64,000 nt of DNA from Bog-473 sp963755495 (GCA_963755495.1 CAVWJS010000006.1:1-64000), one strand, 5' to 3'. Numbered from the stretch's first letter, positions 27,958-38,954 are shown. Numbers and translations: made by a program. Notes: generated from the letters alone by a model not told the origin.

Positions 27958-30900
27958 ATGGCAAGGTCAGAGGGCGCAGGGGGCTCATTCGGCCCGAATG
28001 CGTGGCTGGTGGACGACATGTACGACCGATTCGTGGTCGATCCGTCCTCGGTCAGCGAAAGCTGGCGCGAGTTCTTTGCGGACTACCGGGCGGCCCCCGT
28101 GCCCAACCCTCCCGGCCCCTTGCCGGGCGCCACTGCGGTGGCGCCTGTGCCAGCACCCACATCCGATCCGGCAGCCCGGTCCCAGACGGAGCCCGCCGCG
28201 GGCTCCGACGCCGCGGTCATTCTCCGGGGAGCGGCCTCGAGGATTGTGGCCAACATGGAGGCCAGTCTCGGGGTGCCGACGGCGACCAGCGTGCGCACCG
28301 TCCCGGCGCGCCTGCTCGAAGTGAATCGTCAGATTCTCAACAACCAGCTCGCTCGGACAACGGGGGCGAAGGTGAGCTTCACCCATCTCATCGGCTTCGC
28401 CATCGTCCGCGCCCTTACTGATGTGCCTGCCCTGAACGCCACGTTCGTCGATGACGCCGGGGGCAGCGGTAAGCCGGGAGTCATTCATCACAAGCATGTC
28501 GGCCTGGGACTCGCCGTGGACCAGCAGAAGAGTGACGGCTCACGCACCTTGCTCGTACCCTGCATCCGCGATGCGGACACTCTCGATTTTCGTGCCTTTG
28601 TTCTGGCTTACGAAGAACTGATTCGCAAGATTCACACCGGCAAGATCTCCCCGGATGACTTCGGTGGGACAACGGTCTCGCTGACCAACCCGGGGACACT
28701 CGGCACCGCACAATCAGTGCCGCGTCTCATGCCCGGCCAAGGCGCCATCATCGGCGTGGGCGCACTCGGGTATCCCGCCGGGTACGAGGCGGCGGACCCG
28801 CGCGTCCTGGCCCAGCTCGGTCTGGGCAAAGTGGTGACGTTGACCTCGACCTATGACCACCGCATCATTCAAGGAGCGGAATCCGGCATCTTCTTGGCCC
28901 GGGTGGGGGCTCTCCTCTCGGGGCAAGACGGCTTCTACGACACGCTCTTCGAATCGATGGGTGTTCCCTACGAGCCGGCGCGCTGGCACGTGGACAGCAA
29001 CGCCGGGCAAGGTACGGAAGAGGGCGAACATCAGCGACTGGTCAAGCAGGTCCACGTCCAGACGCTCATCAACATGTATCGGGTGCGGGGGCATCTCATC
29101 GCGCATCTCGACCCGCTCGACGCCGAGCCACCGCACATCCACCCAGAACTCGATCCGCTGACCTACGGACTCACGATTTGGGACCTGCCCCGCACGTTTG
29201 TCGCCGATGGCTTGGCGGGCCGCGATGTCGCCACCCTCGACGAGATCCTCCACGTCCTACGCGATGCGTACTGCCGTACTCTCGCCATCGAGTACATGCA
29301 CATACAGGATCCGGAGCAGAAGCGGTGGATCCAACAGCACGTCGAGGGACAGCCGAGCACGCTCAACGAAGAGGAGCAGCGCCACATTCTCGACCGTCTC
29401 AATGCGGCCGAAGTGTTCGAGCGCTTCCTCCACACCCGCTACGTCGGACAGAAGCGCTTCGGACTAGAGGGAGCGGAGTCGACCATCGTGTTGCTCGACA
29501 CCTTGCTCGATGCTGCAGCAGGCGCAGGCGTGGCCGAGGTGGTGATGGGTATGTCGCATCGCGGCCGGCTCAACGTGTTGGCCAACATCGTCGGCAAGTC
29601 GTACAAGGAGATATTCGAGGAGTTCGAAGGAAACCTCGATCCCGAATCGGTGCAGGGCTCGGGCGACGTGAAGTACCACAAGGGTGCACGTGGCATCTTC
29701 AAGGGAAGTGCGGGAGAAGAGCTTCCTGTCACTCTGGCCTCCAACCCCTCCCACCTCGAAGCGGTCGATCCTGTTGTCGAAGGCATGACCAGGGCAAAGC
29801 AGGACCGGCTTTCGCCCCCCACTGATGGCACCCCCAAAGCCCTGGCCGAGGGCAACTTCAGCTTTCCCTGCATGTCGGTCCTGGTACATGGCGATGCGGC
29901 GTTCGCCGGCCAGGGAGTTGTGGCCGAGACACTGAACCTTTCCGGCCTCTCGGGCTACCGCACCGGGGGGGCAGTGCACGTGGTCATCAACAACCAGCTG
30001 GGCTTCACCACAGCGCCGGCCTCGGCCCGGACCTCGGTGTACCCGACGGATGTGGCCAAAATGGTGCAGGCGCCGATCTTCCATGTCAACGGCGACGACC
30101 CCGAGGCGTGCCTGCGAGCGGCGCGGTTGGCGTTCTCCTTCCGGCAGACCTTCCACAAGGACGTCGTCATCGATGTCGTGTGCTACCGGAAATACGGACA
30201 CAACGAGGGAGACGATCCGAGCTACACCCAACCCCTCATGTACCAGCGCATCGATGCCAAACGTTCGGTGCGCAAGCTCTACACCGAGACGTTGGTTCGC
30301 CGTGGCGACATCACCCTCGAAGGTGCTGAGGCGGCGCTCGACGATTTCAACAACCGGCTGCAGTCGGTCCTCGACGAGGTGAGGGGGGAGCCCTCGTTAG
30401 CGCCGACCCACCTTCCTGTGTACGACCGCGGCTGATGCTGACATTCCTTCCGAGGAGACCGGGGTATCCGGCGACTGCTGCGGGCGCTGGCCACCTTGGT
30501 GCGGACCGTACCTGAGGGATTCACGATCCATCCCAAGCTCGAACGGCAGTTCGCCCAACGCGACGACATGGTGGCCAAGGGGCACGTGGATTGGGCCTTG
30601 GCCGAGGCACTGGCCATCGGATCGCTTGGTGCACCAGGGAGTGAATGTCCGGCTCACCGGTCAGGACACCCGTCGGGGCACGTTCAGTCAACGCCATGCC
30701 GTGTTGGTGGACTACAACACTGCGGACGAGTATGTCCCCTTGTCCCACCTGGGCGACAGCCTGGCGCCGGATCGACGGTGCGGTGTCCGCTCCGGCCGAG
30801 GGGCAGCTGGGCCTCTTCACCGTGCGCGACTCGCTTCTCTCCGAGTACGCCGCCGTGGGGTTCGAATACGGCTACTCAGTCGAGGCGCCCGAGGCGCTCG

Positions 30901-31679
30901 TGGCGTGGGAGGCGCAGTTCGGTGATTTCGCCAACGGGGCGCAGATCATCATCGACAATTTCTTGGCGGCAGCAGAAATCAAATGGGGTCAATACGCCGG
31001 CCTGGTCATGCTGCTTCCCCACGGCTACGAGGGGCAGGGGCCTGAGCATTCGTCCTCTCGGTTCGAACGGTTCCTCGCCCTCTGCGCCCGCGGGAACATG
31101 CGTGTCGCGGTGCCTTCGACGTCGGCTCAGTACTTCCATCTGCTGCGTTCGCAGGCGTTGCTCGCCCCGAAGCGCCCCCTGATCGTGGTCACACCCAAGT
31201 CGATGCTGCGGGCCCAGGCTTCTCGATCACCGATCGAGGACCTCGAGAGCGGGATCCTTCGCCCACGTCCTGGACGATTCCGAAGTGGCGGACCCCGCCA
31301 CCGTGCGACGCATCGTGCTGTGCAGCGGGAAGATCGCCCACGAAGCGGTGCAGCGTCGCCACGAGATCGCGGCCGACGACGCCGACGGCGGCGGCCGAGG
31401 TTGCCATTGTCAGGATGGAGCAGCTCTATCCGTGGCCTCTGGCCGAGTTGACATCAATGTTCGACCGGTACGCCAAGGCGGAAGAAGTGGTGTGGTTGCA
31501 AGAGGAGCCCGAGAACATGGGCGCCTGGTCGTTCGTACATGCTCGCCTCCACGCTGCACTACCCAAGCGCCTCAAGCTGCGTCACGTAAGTCGGCAGTGA
31601 GTCGGCCAGTCCGGCCATCGGAAGTGCGGCGCTGCATCAGCTGGAGCAGGCCGATCTGTTGCGGCGTGCCATTGGCTGA
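27958..31679 (+). CDS. kgd: Multifunctional 2-oxoglutarate metabolism enzyme (Kgd/OdhA), frameshifted
   Basis: Central TCA enzyme of actinobacteria combining E1o (thiamine diphosphate-dependent) with an E2-type acyltransferase domain. N-terminal helix NAWLVDDMYDRFVVDP; Pro/Ala linker; E2 domain at about residues 100-330 with SLTNPGTLGT and the catalytic TYDHRIIQGAESG; then E1 with MSHRGRLNVL, HGDAAFAGQG and RKYGHNEGDDPSYTQP. The first 2.48 kb is clean. After 30430 similarity passes through all frames (shifts near 30435, 30480, 30620, 30760, 31260, 31410, 31600), including PEGFTIHPKLERQF, ALLPHGYEGQGPEHSSSR-type text and EEPENMGAWSF. The rebuilt end is QLEQADLLRRAIG at 31679, about 1240 residues, the normal length. 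No lipoyl domain, as expected. Confidence 0.88.
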
Positions 31680-33054
31680 ACCTCACCACGTCGTGGTGGA
31701 CGGGTCGAACCTGGCCACCGAAGGGCGAACGCTTCCGAGCCTGCAGCAACTCGACGAGGCCGTCACGGCCTATGCGCAAGAGGATCCCGATAGTCGCATC
31801 ACCGTCGTGGTCGATGCGTCGTTCGAGCACCGCATCGACGAATCCGAGCGCGAGACCCTGCGAGAAGCCATGCTCAACGGTGAAGTTGTCTCCCCTCCTG
31901 CCGGAGCCATCGGGCGCGGTGATGCCTTCGTTCTGCGCATCGCTGAGCGGACCGGGGCAATCGTCCTTTCCAACGACTCGTTCCAGGAGTTCCACGGCGA
32001 GCACCCGTGGCTGTTCGACGATGGGCGGCTGATCGGCGGAAAGCCGGTTCCCGGAGTGGGATGGATCTTCACACCCCGCCTGCCCATCCGGGGCCCCAAG
32101 AGCCGGGCGGCCACGGCCGACAAGCGGGCCAAAGATGACCCCGAGTCGGCTCCGGCCAAGGCAGCTGAGTTGGCCCGGGCGGCCAAAAAGGCGGCGAAGC
32201 GCTCAGCTCGAGCAAGAGGGCAGTGCCGGCCGTGGCGACCTCCTGGCCGCTCATACCGAGTGAGCCTCCGCCCCCGCCCCGCGGCAGGCGTGGCCGGACC
32301 CGTGTCGATCCCGACCTGTCGAGCGCGATCGACGAGGCGGTGGCCGAAGCGCTGGATCCACCCAAACCGGTCAAGGCCAGCAAGGTGGCCAAGGTGGCCA
32401 AGGTGGCCAAAGCAGGAAAGGCCCCGCAAAGAAGAAGAAGGTTGCGGCGGCAAAGAAGGATGCCGGACCCAAGAAGGCCGCTTCTACCAAGAGGGCGTCG
32501 ACCAAGTCAGCCGCAACGACACCGGCCGCCACGAAGAAGGTGACCAAAAAGACAGTGGCCAAGAAGGCGGCGGCGACCAAGAAGGCCGCGTCCACCAAGA
32601 AGAGCGCGCCAGAAATGAAGGCGGAACCGGTAAGAAAGTCAACGGCCAAGAAGTCGCCGCCGTTGCCCCAGCCTGATCAGCATCCGGCCAAGAGGCGTAC
32701 CTCCACGCCGCCACCTGCCGTCAACGAGCCTCTGGCCTTCATCACGTTCGTCGCCAGCTATCCGGTGGGGACCACCCTCGAAGGCGAGGTCGTCTCCTTC
32801 ACCTCCCATGGAGCGATGGTCGACGTGGACCTGCCCGACGGCGGCAGCCTGCACTGCTACATCCCGCTCTCGGCCATGGGAACCCCCCGCCGACCAAGGC
32901 ACGCCAGATGTTGACCAAGGGAGAAGTGCGGCCCTTCGTCTTGTCGAGTCTGGACCCTCCCCGCAGGGTGGCCGAGTTGTCGTTGCCCGCTCCGGCGACC
33001 GGGGCCAAAAGACGCCGGGACTCGGCCAAAAAGGCGGTTAAGGCACAACGTTGA
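31672..33054 (+). CDS. NYN-domain RNase-like protein with Lys/Ala-rich linker and C-terminal S1 domain
   Basis: Residues 1-150 form a NYN (PIN-like) nuclease domain: HVVVDGSNLATEG with the first acidic residue, VTVVVDASF, GDAFVLRIAERTGAIVLSNDSF with the further acidic residues, closest in pattern to Zc3h12a-type NYN RNases. Residues about 150-330 are Lys/Ala/Pro-rich and basic. The C-terminal 110 residues form an S1-like RNA-binding fold (GTTLEGEVVSFTSHGAMVDVDLPDGGSLHCYIPLSAM, then MLTKGEVRPFVLSSL) and end with a basic tail. Three shifts (near 32215, 32420, 32885) break it; no in-frame stop separates the parts once corrected. The TTG start overlaps the kgd stop. About 460 residues, probably an RNA endonuclease; targets unknown. 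Confidence 0.65.
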
Positions 33055-33067
33055 CGGCCGCCGTCGA

Positions 33068-33073
33068 TAACCT
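33068..33073 (+). promoter_or_regulatory. -10 box of leaderless fabZ-like promoter
   Basis: TAACCT ends 7 nt before the ATG at 33081 and supports that start over the TTG at 33051, which would overlap the previous stop. Confidence 0.5.
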
Positions 33074-33080
33074 CAGCGCC

Positions 33081-33515
33081 ATGGAGATGCCGGAGCCGAT
33101 CGACGTCCTGCCACACCGTCCGCCGTTCCTCTTCGTGACGGCGGTGACCGAAATCGATCCTGGTCACTCGGCGACAGGATCGTGGCAGCTCACCGGCTCT
33201 GAGCCGTTCTTCGCCGGGCATTTTCCGGGACGACCAACACTGCCCGGCGTGCTCATGATCGAAGCCCTGGCGCAGCTCGGGGCCATCGCCGTCCTTCTGG
33301 ACCCCCGCTATGCCGGCAAGCTGCCACTCTTCGGAGGGATCGAACGGGCGCGCTTTCGGCGCCAGGTTGTTCCCGGTGACAACCTTGAGCTGCAGGTGAC
33401 GCTCGACCGCATGTCGGCACGGGCAGGCAAGGGTCACGGGACCGCCCTCGTCGACGGGCAAAAGGCCTGCGAGACCGATCTCCTCTTCGTCATCGTCGAA
33501 AGTGAGGCGAACTAG
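33081..33515 (+). CDS. FabZ-like 3-hydroxyacyl-ACP dehydratase
   Basis: Hot-dog fold dehydratase of 144 residues. It has the FabZ pattern: PHRPPFLFV (catalytic His), GHFPGRPTLPGVLMIEALAQLGA (catalytic Glu), then RARFRRQVVPGDNLELQV. FabZ removes water from 3-hydroxyacyl-ACP in fatty acid elongation; actinobacteria with type I synthases also carry such proteins for other roles, so the pathway is open. Intact. Its stop TAG overlaps the GTG of xth by one base. Confidence 0.85.
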   Translation: MEMPEPIDVLPHRPPFLFVTAVTEIDPGHSATGSWQLTGSEPFFAGHFPGRPTLPGVLMIEALAQLGAIAVLLDPRYAGKLPLFGGIERARFRRQVVPGDNLELQVTLDRMSARAGKGHGTALVDGQKACETDLLFVIVESEAN

Positions 33516-34291
33516 TGCGACTGGCCACATGGAATGTCAACTCGCTGGGCGCACGCCTGCCACGGGTCACGGCCTGGGTCGCCGACCACCAACCAGACGT
33601 GCTCTGCATGCAGGAGACAAAGCTGGCCGACGACGAAATTTCCCGACGGACGTGTTCTCCGAACTGGGCTACGAGTCGGTGCACCATGGTGACGGGCGTT
33701 GGAACGGCGTGGCAATCCTTAGCCGCCTGGGGGTGGCCGACCCCGTGGCAGGTTTCGACAGCGCCGAAGACGATCATGGATGTCGCATCATTGCGGCCAC
33801 GTGCGGCAGGCGTGCGGGTGCACTCGGTCTACGTGCCGAATGGCCGGAGCCTCGACAACGAGTTCTATGCCATCAAGCTGGCATGGTTGGCCCGATTGCG
33901 AACCATGCTCGACGAGACGTGCAAGCCGGGTGATGCGGTGGCTATCTGCGGCGACTTCAACGTGGCCCCCGACGATGGGGACGTGTGGGACCCGGCCCAT
34001 TTCGTTGGCATGACGCACGTCAGCGAGCCCGAGCGTGCTGCCCTGCGCCAGGTCGAGGCATGGGGCCTCAACGACGTCTTCCGGCGTTTCAATGATCCCG
34101 GAGTATTCACGCTGGTGGGACTACCGGGCTGGCGATTTCCACCAGGGACGCGGCATGCGCATCGACCTCGTTCTCGTCAGCGATGACCTGGCCGCGCGGG
34201 CCACGCGGCGCCGTTCATGGATCGCGATGCGCGCAAGGGCCAGAAGCCTTCGGACCACGCTCCGGTTGTCGTTGATTTCGCTGACGCCTGA
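33515..34291 (+). CDS. xth: Exonuclease III family AP endonuclease, frameshifted
   Basis: Endonuclease/exonuclease/phosphatase-fold DNA repair enzyme. Motifs: ATWNVNSLGARLPRV (Asn), LCMQETKL (Glu), YVPNGRSLDN, ICGDFNVAPDDGDVWDP (Asp, Asn), RIDLVLVSDDLA and SDHAPVVVDF (Asp-His). Between about 33630 and 33790, and again after 34120, the similarity is in other frames; the rebuilt gene ends with DHAPVVVDFADA at the TGA 34289-34291, about 258 residues. GTG overlaps the previous stop (TAGTG), so it is coupled to the fabZ-like gene. Convergent with the TPP enzyme, 28 bp away. Confidence 0.82.
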
Positions 34292-34319
34292 TTCCGCCAC
34301 ACCATCGCTTTTGCCCACC

Positions 34320-35871
34320 TCAGGGCAGCGACACCTCAATGAGCGCCGGGCCAGGCTCGGCAAAGGATGCCTCAAGCGCTGTATTCAGCTCTTCGGCCGA
34401 CTCGACCCGGCGCGCCGGGACACCCATCCCCCGGGAGAGGGCCACGAAGTCGAGCTCGGGATCGGTGAGATCCGAGAAGTCGGCGCGCCGACGGACCCCC
34501 GGCGTCGGCTCCTACCCGATGCAATTCCATGTTCAAAATGGCGTAGCTCCGGTTGGCCAGCACCACTGTCGTCACGTTGAGACCCTCCCGGGCCTGGGTC
34601 CAGAGCGCCTGCAGGGTGTACATAGCGCTCCCGTCAGCCTGCAGGCACAGCACCGGCCGGTCCGGCGCGGCCACGGCCGCGCCGGTGGCGGCGGGCAGGC
34701 CGAAGCCGATGGCCCCCCCGGTGAGGGTGAGCCAGTCGTGCGGCGGGGCCCCTGCGGTGGCCCCCGCGACGGATAGGCCCGCTGTGTTGCCCTCGTCCAC
34801 CACGATCGCATTCTCGGGGAGTGCGGCACCGATTGCTGCGGCCAACGTCTGCGGCGTCAGGGCGCCGGTTGGTCGGTCGGGCCGCAGAGCCGCAGCGACC
34901 GGGCCGCTGCTTGCCGCGCCGAGTGTTTCGGCCAAAGCCTCGAGCGCCTCTGGCGCGTCTTCACCTGGACGCACCAATGCGTGGACGGTGCAGCCTGGTG
35001 GCACCAGATCGCTTGGCTTTCCCGGATAGGCGAAGAACGAGACCGGCGATTTCGTGTCGATCAGGATCAGGTGCTCGACGCCGGCCAATTGTGTCTGCGC
35101 GAATTCGGCCAAATAGGCGAGCCGGTCGATACCCGGGATGCCTGCCCCGCGTTCCAGGTTCGGCAGGAAAGGTCTCAGCAAGCAGCAAAGCGCCCGTGGT
35201 CGCCGCGATGCGACTGGCGGCGCGCAAGCCCCGAGTACGCAAAGCTGTCCCGCCGAGGAGAAGAGCCACCCGCCGCCCCGAACGCATGGCCTTGGCCACG
35301 CCATCGACGGTCTCGGTGGACACGTGGGGCGCCAAGCTGCGGGGGAGCGGTGGGCAAGGCCCGACTGCAGACTCGGACCACGACGAATCGGCAGGCAGTA
35401 CAAGAGTGGCGACACACCCCGGAGGGCCATAGGCCGCAGCCACTGCTGCGGCCGCATCCGCCGCCACGTCGTCGGCCCGGGCCGTCACTCGATACCAGCC
35501 CGAGACGGGGCGGGCCACGGAGGCGATGTCGGATTGAAGGGGCGCGTCGAAGCGGGCGTGAGTAGGTGGCGTGGTCCCCCACGATGTTGACCAGTGGCGT
35601 GCGGGCGCGTCCGCGCGTTGTGCAGATTGGCCAGGCCGTTTCCGAGGCCTGGTCCCAGGTGCAGAAGCGTGGCCGCCGGCTTTCCCGCCACGCGGGCGTA
35701 CCCATCAGCCGCCCCGGTGGCCACACCCTCGAAGAGGGTAAGGATCCCGCGCATCTGCGGCACGGCATCGAGTGCGGCGACGAAGTGCATCTCGGAGGTC
35801 CCGGGATTGCTGAAGCAGACATCGACTCCGGCGCCCACCAAGGTGGCCAACAAGGCGCGGGCTCCATTCAT
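34320..35871 (-). CDS. Thiamine diphosphate-dependent acetolactate synthase-like enzyme, frameshifted
   Basis: TPP enzyme with three domains, about 517 residues. N-terminal domain: GVDVCFSNPGTSEMHFVAALD, FEGVATGAADGYARVAGKPAATLLHLGPGLGN (with the catalytic Glu); C-terminal domain: LTGGAIGFGLPAATGAAVA and QADGSAMYTLQALWTQ, ending in the TPP/Mg site with NRSYAILNME. It belongs to the IlvB-like branch that includes benzoylformate and oxalyl-CoA decarboxylase relatives rather than true biosynthetic IlvB. Frameshifts near 35560, 35120 and 34480 split it; the rebuilt end is PGPALIEVSLP at 34320. It overlaps the GlcD-type gene by 4 bp, so a 2-oxoacid made by that flavoprotein is a likely substrate (inference). 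Confidence 0.72.
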
Positions 35872-37271
35872 CTCAGATCTCCCACCGTCTCTCGAGTCAT
35901 GCCGAGCAGTCGATCGGGGCCGAGGAGGCCAAGGGGGTCGAAGGAGCGCTTGATGGCGCGCATGAGGTCCAGGCTCACCGGGTCTTGAGTTTCCAAAAAG
36001 TACTCCAACTTTGCCGTCCCTATGCCGTGCTCTCCGGCGATTGCGCCTCCGGCCGCGATGGCCGTGTCGAAGATGGCATGCAACAGGGCGTGGCGTTGTT
36101 CCTCGTCGGGCTGGAAGATGGACAGGTGGACGTTGCCGTCACCCACGTGGCCACAAACCGTGAGGAGAGCTCCATGTTCGGCCGCCAGCTCGGCCACACG
36201 GGCGAGATACTCCGGTATGCCTGCCCGGGGAATGACTGCATCGACAATGTCGTCCGCGCCTGCCGCCTTGGCCACGAAGAACGCCTTCTCGCGAGCGGAG
36301 ATCAGCTGGGTCCCGGCCGTCGGGGGGAGGACGAACACGTCCAGGGCGCCGAGGGTGGAAAGGAGGGTGCCCAGTTGCTCGACGTCCGCCTCCACTCGGT
36401 CCTCCTGCATCCCTTCGAGGACCACGACGAGATAGGCCATGGTCGCGGCCTTGATCTCGTCAGGGATGCCCAGGTCGAGTCCGGCACTCCGGGTGATACC
36501 GGTCATGGCGAACACGTCGATGTACTCGAGAATGCTCGGATCGACACCGCTGCTGACGATGTGCGGCACCGCATGCGCCACCTCGACCAGGGTGGCGAAC
36601 GGCGCGACCACTGTCGCTGCTTCCCTCAGGCGAGGCTCAACTTTGAGGGTGATCTCGGTGGTGACGGCAAGTGTTCCTTCTGAGCCGATGAGCAATTGCG
36701 TCAGGTCGTATCCCGATGAGACCTTGACGTACTTGCCGCCAGTGCGCAGGACCGTGCCGTCCGCCAGCACAACCTCGAGACCCAGGACGTGGTGTCGTGT
36801 GGCGCCGTAGCGCACCGCACGCATGCCTCCGGCGTTCGTGGCCACATTCCCGCCGAGCGAGGCACTGGGCTCGCCGGGGGAGACCGGGTAGATGAGGCCG
36901 AGCGGGGCCAGCGCCCGGTCCAGCTGTTCCAATGTGACGCCAGGTTCGACGACGGCGACCTGGTTCTCCAGGTCGATCTCCTTGATCGCCTGCATGTGGT
37001 CGAACGCGATGAGGATCCCATCGGCCACGGGCAGGCACCCACCACTGAGCCCGGTCCCACTCCCTCGTGTCACTACGGGAAGGCGGGCCTGCGTGGCGTG
37101 GCGCAGGATTTCGCTGACCTCCCGCGTCGAGGCCGGGAGCACGACAGCCAACGGAGCCACGGGCTGCAGCGTCATTGCTTCATCGTGCGTGTAATCGTCG
37201 TGCACCGCCGTGCCCGACAGCACATTCCGATCGCCGACCACGAGACGGAGTGCGGCGAGAACGTCAGTCAT
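35868..37271 (-). CDS. GlcD-type FAD-linked 2-hydroxyacid oxidase
   Basis: FAD-dependent oxidase or dehydrogenase of 467 residues, complete. FAD-binding (PCMH) domain: VVTRGSGTGLSGGCLP, VVEPGVTLEQLDRAL, SLGGNVATNAGGMRAVRYG; C-terminal domain: HGALLTVCGHVGDGNVHLSIF and IAGEHGIGTAKLEYF. Relatives are glycolate, D-lactate and other 2-hydroxyacid dehydrogenases. It has no iron-sulfur partner (GlcF) nearby, which fits a single-chain enzyme. Its stop overlaps the start of the TPP enzyme, and the helicase lies 18 bp upstream on the same strand. Confidence 0.88.
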   Translation of the reverse strand: MTDVLAALRLVVGDRNVLSGTAVHDDYTHDEAMTLQPVAPLAVVLPASTREVSEILRHATQARLPVVTRGSGTGLSGGCLPVADGILIAFDHMQAIKEIDLENQVAVVEPGVTLEQLDRALAPLGLIYPVSPGEPSASLGGNVATNAGGMRAVRYGATRHHVLGLEVVLADGTVLRTGGKYVKVSSGYDLTQLLIGSEGTLAVTTEITLKVEPRLREAATVVAPFATLVEVAHAVPHIVSSGVDPSILEYIDVFAMTGITRSAGLDLGIPDEIKAATMAYLVVVLEGMQEDRVEADVEQLGTLLSTLGALDVFVLPPTAGTQLISAREKAFFVAKAAGADDIVDAVIPRAGIPEYLARVAELAAEHGALLTVCGHVGDGNVHLSIFQPDEEQRHALLHAIFDTAIAAGGAIAGEHGIGTAKLEYFLETQDPVSLDLMRAIKRSFDPLGLLGPDRLLGMTRETVGDLR

Positions 37272-37289
37272 GGTTCTGCTCCCTCGCTA

Positions 37290-38942
37290 TCACGCTTCCC
37301 CTACCCCTTCCCCGATCCCTTCCCCTTCCCCGACAAGGCGCTGACGTAACTCGGCCACGCGTGCGGCGACGTCGGAAGTGGGCGTGGGTGCTGCCGCCTT
37401 GGTCAGCTGCATGATCGTGCGCTCAATAGGCGCCAGCCAGGGGCTTGGACTACGCGCTCTACCCGCACCTGCGGCCGTTTCGCCGTCCCCGGCGGACCAG
37501 CTACACCACAGCTCTTCTTCGGCGCGAGTCAGGGCGACGTAGAGGAGGCGGCGTTCCTCGTTGACGGCTTCGGTCGTCTGGGCCGAGGCCAGCGGCATCA
37601 AACCGGCGCTGAGCCCGACAATCAGCACGGTGTGCCATTGCAAGCCTTTGGAGCGGTGGAACGTCGTGAGCACCACCCGGTCGTGATCGATTTCCTCGCT
37701 GACGAACTCGTCGTCCGGATCGACGTGGCGCCGGGTTGCCCACCCACCGCGCAGATCACTGGCCGGGCCCAGGTCCGAGCCGGCCACCTGACATGGCACA
37801 TTTGCCGCCTCCATGGCCGCTTGCACCACTGCCAGTTGTGCATTGGTCCGGGCCAGCACGGCGATGCTCGACCAGCGCCGTCCCGGGGTACGGGATTGTT
37901 TGGCCCGCGCCGCCGTCCACGTCGCCTCTTCGGCATCGCTGGCGTGTGCGATCACCTTTGGAACGGTGCCGTCGACCCGGCTGCTGCTGGCGGCGTCGAT
38001 CTCACCCAAGATCGCCTCGTCAGTCTCGCTGTCGCGCAGGACAGCGGTCGCCACTGCCACTACTTGTGGAGTGCACCGGTGGTTCTCGTCGAGCCGGATG
38101 ACTTTCGTTCCTCGCAGGATCTCGGGCAATCGATACAGCAGGGATGGGTCCGCGCCGTTGAACCCGTACACCGACTGGTTGGGGTCGCCGACGACGAAGA
38201 GGTCAGGCTCGTCGGACAACAGGGCGGTGAGGAGCCGGAATTGGGCCGGGTTCACATCTTGCATCTCGTCGACGAAGAGGTGGCGGGTCCGCCAGCGCAC
38301 GGCATCGGCAAACCCCGCGTCACCGGCCAACGCGTCGGCGCAGGCCGTGATGAGGTCGTCGAAGTCGAGCACGCGCCGACGCACGCGTTCGGCTTCGTAG
38401 CGGACGTAGGCATCGGCCACCTGGTCGGAGCGGATGCCGGTGCGGCGCTTGGCCCGGCGGGCCTCGACCTCGTAGCGGTCCGGGGTGACGAGGCGAGCCT
38501 TGGCCCACCCGATCTCACCGTCGAGCGCGCGCACCCGGCGGGGGTCGCCCGTGACCAGGTCGGCCAGCAGGCGACGACGATCTGGGAGCAGTTGCGGTTC
38601 TGGTCTTCCCCGCTGGGCTCGATGCTCGCGCAGGAGCCCCAGTGCGGTGTGGTGGAAGGTTCCCGCCTTGACGCCGGAGACACCGAGTGACCACAGCCGT
38701 GTACGAAGTTCCTCGGCCGCCTTGCGGCTAAAGGTCGTGACCAGGGCACGATCGGCCTCAATGGATCCGTCTCGCACCCGACGGGCCACCCGCAGGGTCA
38801 GCACTCTGGTCTTTCCGGCCCCTGCCCCTGCCATGACGCAGAGCAGGGGATCCTCGGCCTCGATGGCCGAACGCTGGGCCAACGTGAGGCGGCTCGCGCC
38901 AGGAAGTTTCTCCCAGGCCTCACCTTCAAACGTCATCACCAC
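37290..38942 (-). CDS. UvrD/Rep-type superfamily 1 helicase
   Basis: ATP-dependent DNA helicase of about 550 residues, complete. Motif I: VMAGAGAGKTRVLTLRV; Ia TTFSRKAAEELRTRL; II LFVDEMQDVNPAQFRLL; III FVVGDPNQSVYGFNGADP; IV/V VVLTTFHRSKGLQWHTVLIVGL; VI EERRLLYVALTRAEEELW. It is shorter than full UvrD (about 720) and lacks much of the 2B insertion and C-terminal extension, like the shorter actinobacterial paralogues. The GTG at 38942 (two codons before the ATG at 38936) sits 6 nt from a TACGGT box. The last 10 residues are a Gly/Glu repeat. Exact repair role unknown. Confidence 0.85.
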   Translation of the reverse strand: MVMTFEGEAWEKLPGASRLTLAQRSAIEAEDPLLCVMAGAGAGKTRVLTLRVARRVRDGSIEADRALVTTFSRKAAEELRTRLWSLGVSGVKAGTFHHTALGLLREHRAQRGRPEPQLLPDRRRLLADLVTGDPRRVRALDGEIGWAKARLVTPDRYEVEARRAKRRTGIRSDQVADAYVRYEAERVRRRVLDFDDLITACADALAGDAGFADAVRWRTRHLFVDEMQDVNPAQFRLLTALLSDEPDLFVVGDPNQSVYGFNGADPSLLYRLPEILRGTKVIRLDENHRCTPQVVAVATAVLRDSETDEAILGEIDAASSSRVDGTVPKVIAHASDAEEATWTAARAKQSRTPGRRWSSIAVLARTNAQLAVVQAAMEAANVPCQVAGSDLGPASDLRGGWATRRHVDPDDEFVSEEIDHDRVVLTTFHRSKGLQWHTVLIVGLSAGLMPLASAQTTEAVNEERRLLYVALTRAEEELWCSWSAGDGETAAGAGRARSPSPWLAPIERTIMQLTKAAAPTPTSDVAARVAELRQRLVGEGEGIGEGVGEA

Positions 38943-38948
38943 ACGCTC

Positions 38949-38954
38949 ACCGTA
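38949..38954 (-). promoter_or_regulatory. -10 box of leaderless helicase promoter
   Basis: On the minus strand TACGGT is followed by 6 nt and then GTG GTG ATG, the first GTG being the likely start. Confidence 0.45.

Noticed and set aside
34320..35871. Biosynthetic acetolactate synthase IlvB
   Set aside because: No small subunit or ilvC is adjacent, and the gene is coupled to a hydroxyacid oxidase instead.
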